Source: Eudorina sp. 2006-703-Eu-15
Lineage: Eukaryota; Chlorophyta; Chlorophyceae; Chlamydomonadales; Volvocaceae
DNA: 64,000 nucleotides
NCBI GenBank assembly: GCA_003117195.1
Contig: BDSI01000001.1
Span: 2,456,164 to 2,520,163, forward strand
Direction of reading: 5' to 3'
Part shown: piece after piece, positions 62,190 through 64,000 of the stretch
How the letters are laid out: the number at the start of each line of letters is the position of its first letter
Numbering within the stretch: the first letter of the stretch is position 1
Notes under the pieces: generated by a model
What the model was told of the DNA's origin: nothing
Seen by the model: the letters and a program-made list of their open reading frames with translations, nothing else
The model's database searches: none
Program-made: the position numbers and the translations under genes

Positions 62190-64000
62190 ATGTCCTTGCG
62201 GGTGCTGAACGTCGCCGAAAAACCCAGCGTCGCAAAGGAGGTGTCCAGGATCCTCAGCGATGGATCAGCGAGGTCGTCTCGCGGACCGTGAGTTAACCTG
62301 CGCCACAAGTTCTCGCCGTCGCGACATGTCCCAGCCATCGACAAACGCACGCAATACCCTGCGGTCCTATCCCCGCCCTTGACCGCCTGCCTCATCATCG
62401 TCCCTCATTAGACCCTTAACCACCATCCAGAAGCGTGTGGCTCCAACAGTTCCCCACGGCGGACGCAACCTGTCACGGGGCCCCCACGCAAGCGTACACG
62501 CACCGTTTTCACGCCCAACCCCACAGGGCGCGTTTCAATCCCATCTGGGAGTTCAGTTACAACGTTGAGGGCCGGCAGGCGACCATGGTGTTCACGTCAG
62601 TGGCAGGCCACCTCATGGAGGTGGAGTTCCCAGACGCGTGAGTGACCCGGGGGCCCATGGACCGCATCAGCAGCCCCGCCTCGAACGTGGGTATCCCTAT
62701 CGGGGATGGGCGGGAAGGCAGCAGCCCCCGCGCGCCAGCCCGGGGACAGAGCTCACGCCTTAGGCGACGCGGCCAGCAGGCAGGGAGCTCTTGGTTGTGC
62801 AGCATCCGGCTGATACAGCCAGGAATTGACAGAGAAAGGGCTTGAGCGGTCGCGGGACATGACACGAGTTGAGGCATCGTGAATCTTGGTGACTGGCACC
62901 AAGCGTTCTGATGGAGATGCTTCTGCGCGGGAAGGAGCAAACGAGGGACAGTGGCCGCCCGTCCCCTCCGGACAGCCCAACAGTCCCCGGCCCTCGCCAC
63001 ACGCCTGGCAGCAGCAACCTCGGGCGCCCACACGGCCTCCGAATCTCCCGCATATCAGGTGTTCAGATAGCACGCCTTACCTGCCGTCACACACGCGTGC
63101 AGGATGACATCGCATCGCCGCGGTGTGCACCGTCCGAGGCCCCGCACTATGCGCTCGCCTGGTGCCACGCATTGCCGTGCTGCAGGTACCGAAAGTGGCA
63201 CAGCTGCAACGACGTTGACCTCTACAGCTGCCCGGTGGACAAGGCGGTGCCGGCGGTGGGTCTCCCGAAGGGCCGCGGCGAGGGGGCCTCCCGTCGCGGC
63301 GGGTCTCCCGCACACCGGAAGCAGAGCTCCCGTGTTGCATCACCGGTCATTGCCCCTCCTCCCTCCTCATCCGCCTTACTGCCTTCTGGGGGTGCATGTC
63401 CGCACCCTGTATAATGTCCATACCATACCATACCATACCATACCATACCATACCATACCATACCATACCATACCATACCATACCATACCATACCATACCA
63501 TACCATACCATACCATACCATACCATACCATACCATACCATACCGTGTGCAGCGACCACCTCGTTTCCCGGTGACCCTCCGCCTCTCGGTCGGTGACCCT
63601 CCGCCTCTCGGTCGGTCGCGCCTGCAGCGCCGCGTTGCTGGCCCCCTGGCAGCTCCGATGCGCGTCGACGGGCCCTGCGGGGAACAACACACACACACAC
63701 ACACACACACACACGATGGACCCTGGCCTGGGCGGTTCTGGGCGGGTATCCCATCACATTCCCAAGATCGCCCGTGCGCCCGACCACGGGCACGACGGGC
63801 GGTCTGCGCGCACCGCATCCCCGCGCCCCGACGCGCCTCCTGCCCTGCCCTTTGCCTGCGTGCACCTCATCCCTCCCGCCCTCCCTCCCTCCCAATTTCC
63901 CTGGTCTGAGCCGCTCAGGACAAGCAAGACATGAAACGGCAGCTGGAGCAGCTCAGCCGGCAGTGCCAGTGGCTGGTGCTGTGGCTGGATTGCGATCGGG
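62190..64000 (+). CDS. TOP3: DNA topoisomerase III (type IA), N-terminal part, truncated by window end
   Basis: Relaxes and decatenates single-stranded DNA junctions, normally with a RecQ-type helicase (and RMI1). Four exons are seen: 62190-62287, 62527-62637, 63186-63255 and 63919 to the window edge, all GT-AG and in phase. The protein opens [20 protein letters not shown], the first TOPRIM motif with Glu10. It continues [37 protein letters not shown] and [20 protein letters not shown]. The last visible residues, [10 protein letters not shown], are the TOPRIM DxD motif just before the expected EGE. The order and spacing match eukaryotic TOP3-alpha. The catalytic Tyr and any zinc fingers lie beyond the window. 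Alpha versus beta type cannot be settled here. Confidence 0.93.
63418..63544. repeat. (TACCA)n microsatellite in topoisomerase III intron 3
   Basis: About 25 perfect TACCA/CATAC pentamers inside the intron 63256-63918. Confidence 0.97.
63687..63714. repeat. (AC)n microsatellite in topoisomerase III intron 3
   Basis: About 13 CA units in the same intron as the pentamer array. Confidence 0.95.

Overview
The window is nuclear DNA from a eukaryote with GC-rich, intron-dense genes. The best guess is a chlorophycean green alga of the Chlamydomonas/Volvox type. The reasons are many short introns with GTGAG/GTGGG donors and CAG acceptors, long Ala/Gly/Pro-rich reading frames, abundant (GT)n and minisatellites, a plant-type gene set and a LINE. 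The lineage is an inference; no organellar or rRNA marker is present. No bacterial operon, phage or CRISPR locus was seen.

Layout. 0-3.3 kb: the last part of a low-complexity Ala/Pro/Gly-rich gene (+). 3.3-14.3 kb: repeat-rich DNA with a TGTAA-bearing minisatellite, a tRNA-like element next to a 58-bp repeat, and many simple repeats; no recognisable gene. 14.3-17.05 kb: a second low-complexity gene (-). 18.35-21.85 kb: a 5'-truncated, frameshifted LINE (-). 21.9-28.0 kb: minisatellites and unassigned DNA. 28.0-30.2 kb: a third low-complexity gene (-).

The right half holds the recognisable genes. I resolved each exon by exon, and the reading frame closes across all introns of the three complete ones. 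Acyl-CoA oxidase (31,611-39,323, +; 14 exons, 687 aa) carries an N-terminal PTS2-like signal, so it probably acts in peroxisomal beta-oxidation. It runs tail to tail with a SERCA/ECA-type Ca2+-ATPase (57,399-41,272, -; 28 exons, 1062 aa) that keeps every catalytic and Ca2+-ligand residue I could check. Divergent from the ATPase is a small gene (58,426-59,648, +; 3 exons, 204 aa) joining a P-loop kinase-like domain to a Cys-rich tail. The window ends inside DNA topoisomerase III (from 62,190, +; four exons seen, reaching the TOPRIM aspartates).

These genes do not form a pathway together; this is ordinary eukaryotic gene neighbourhood. The less usual material is the set of short dispersed repeats, several lodged in the introns of these genes, the 58-bp duplicate, and the P-loop/Cys-tail protein.
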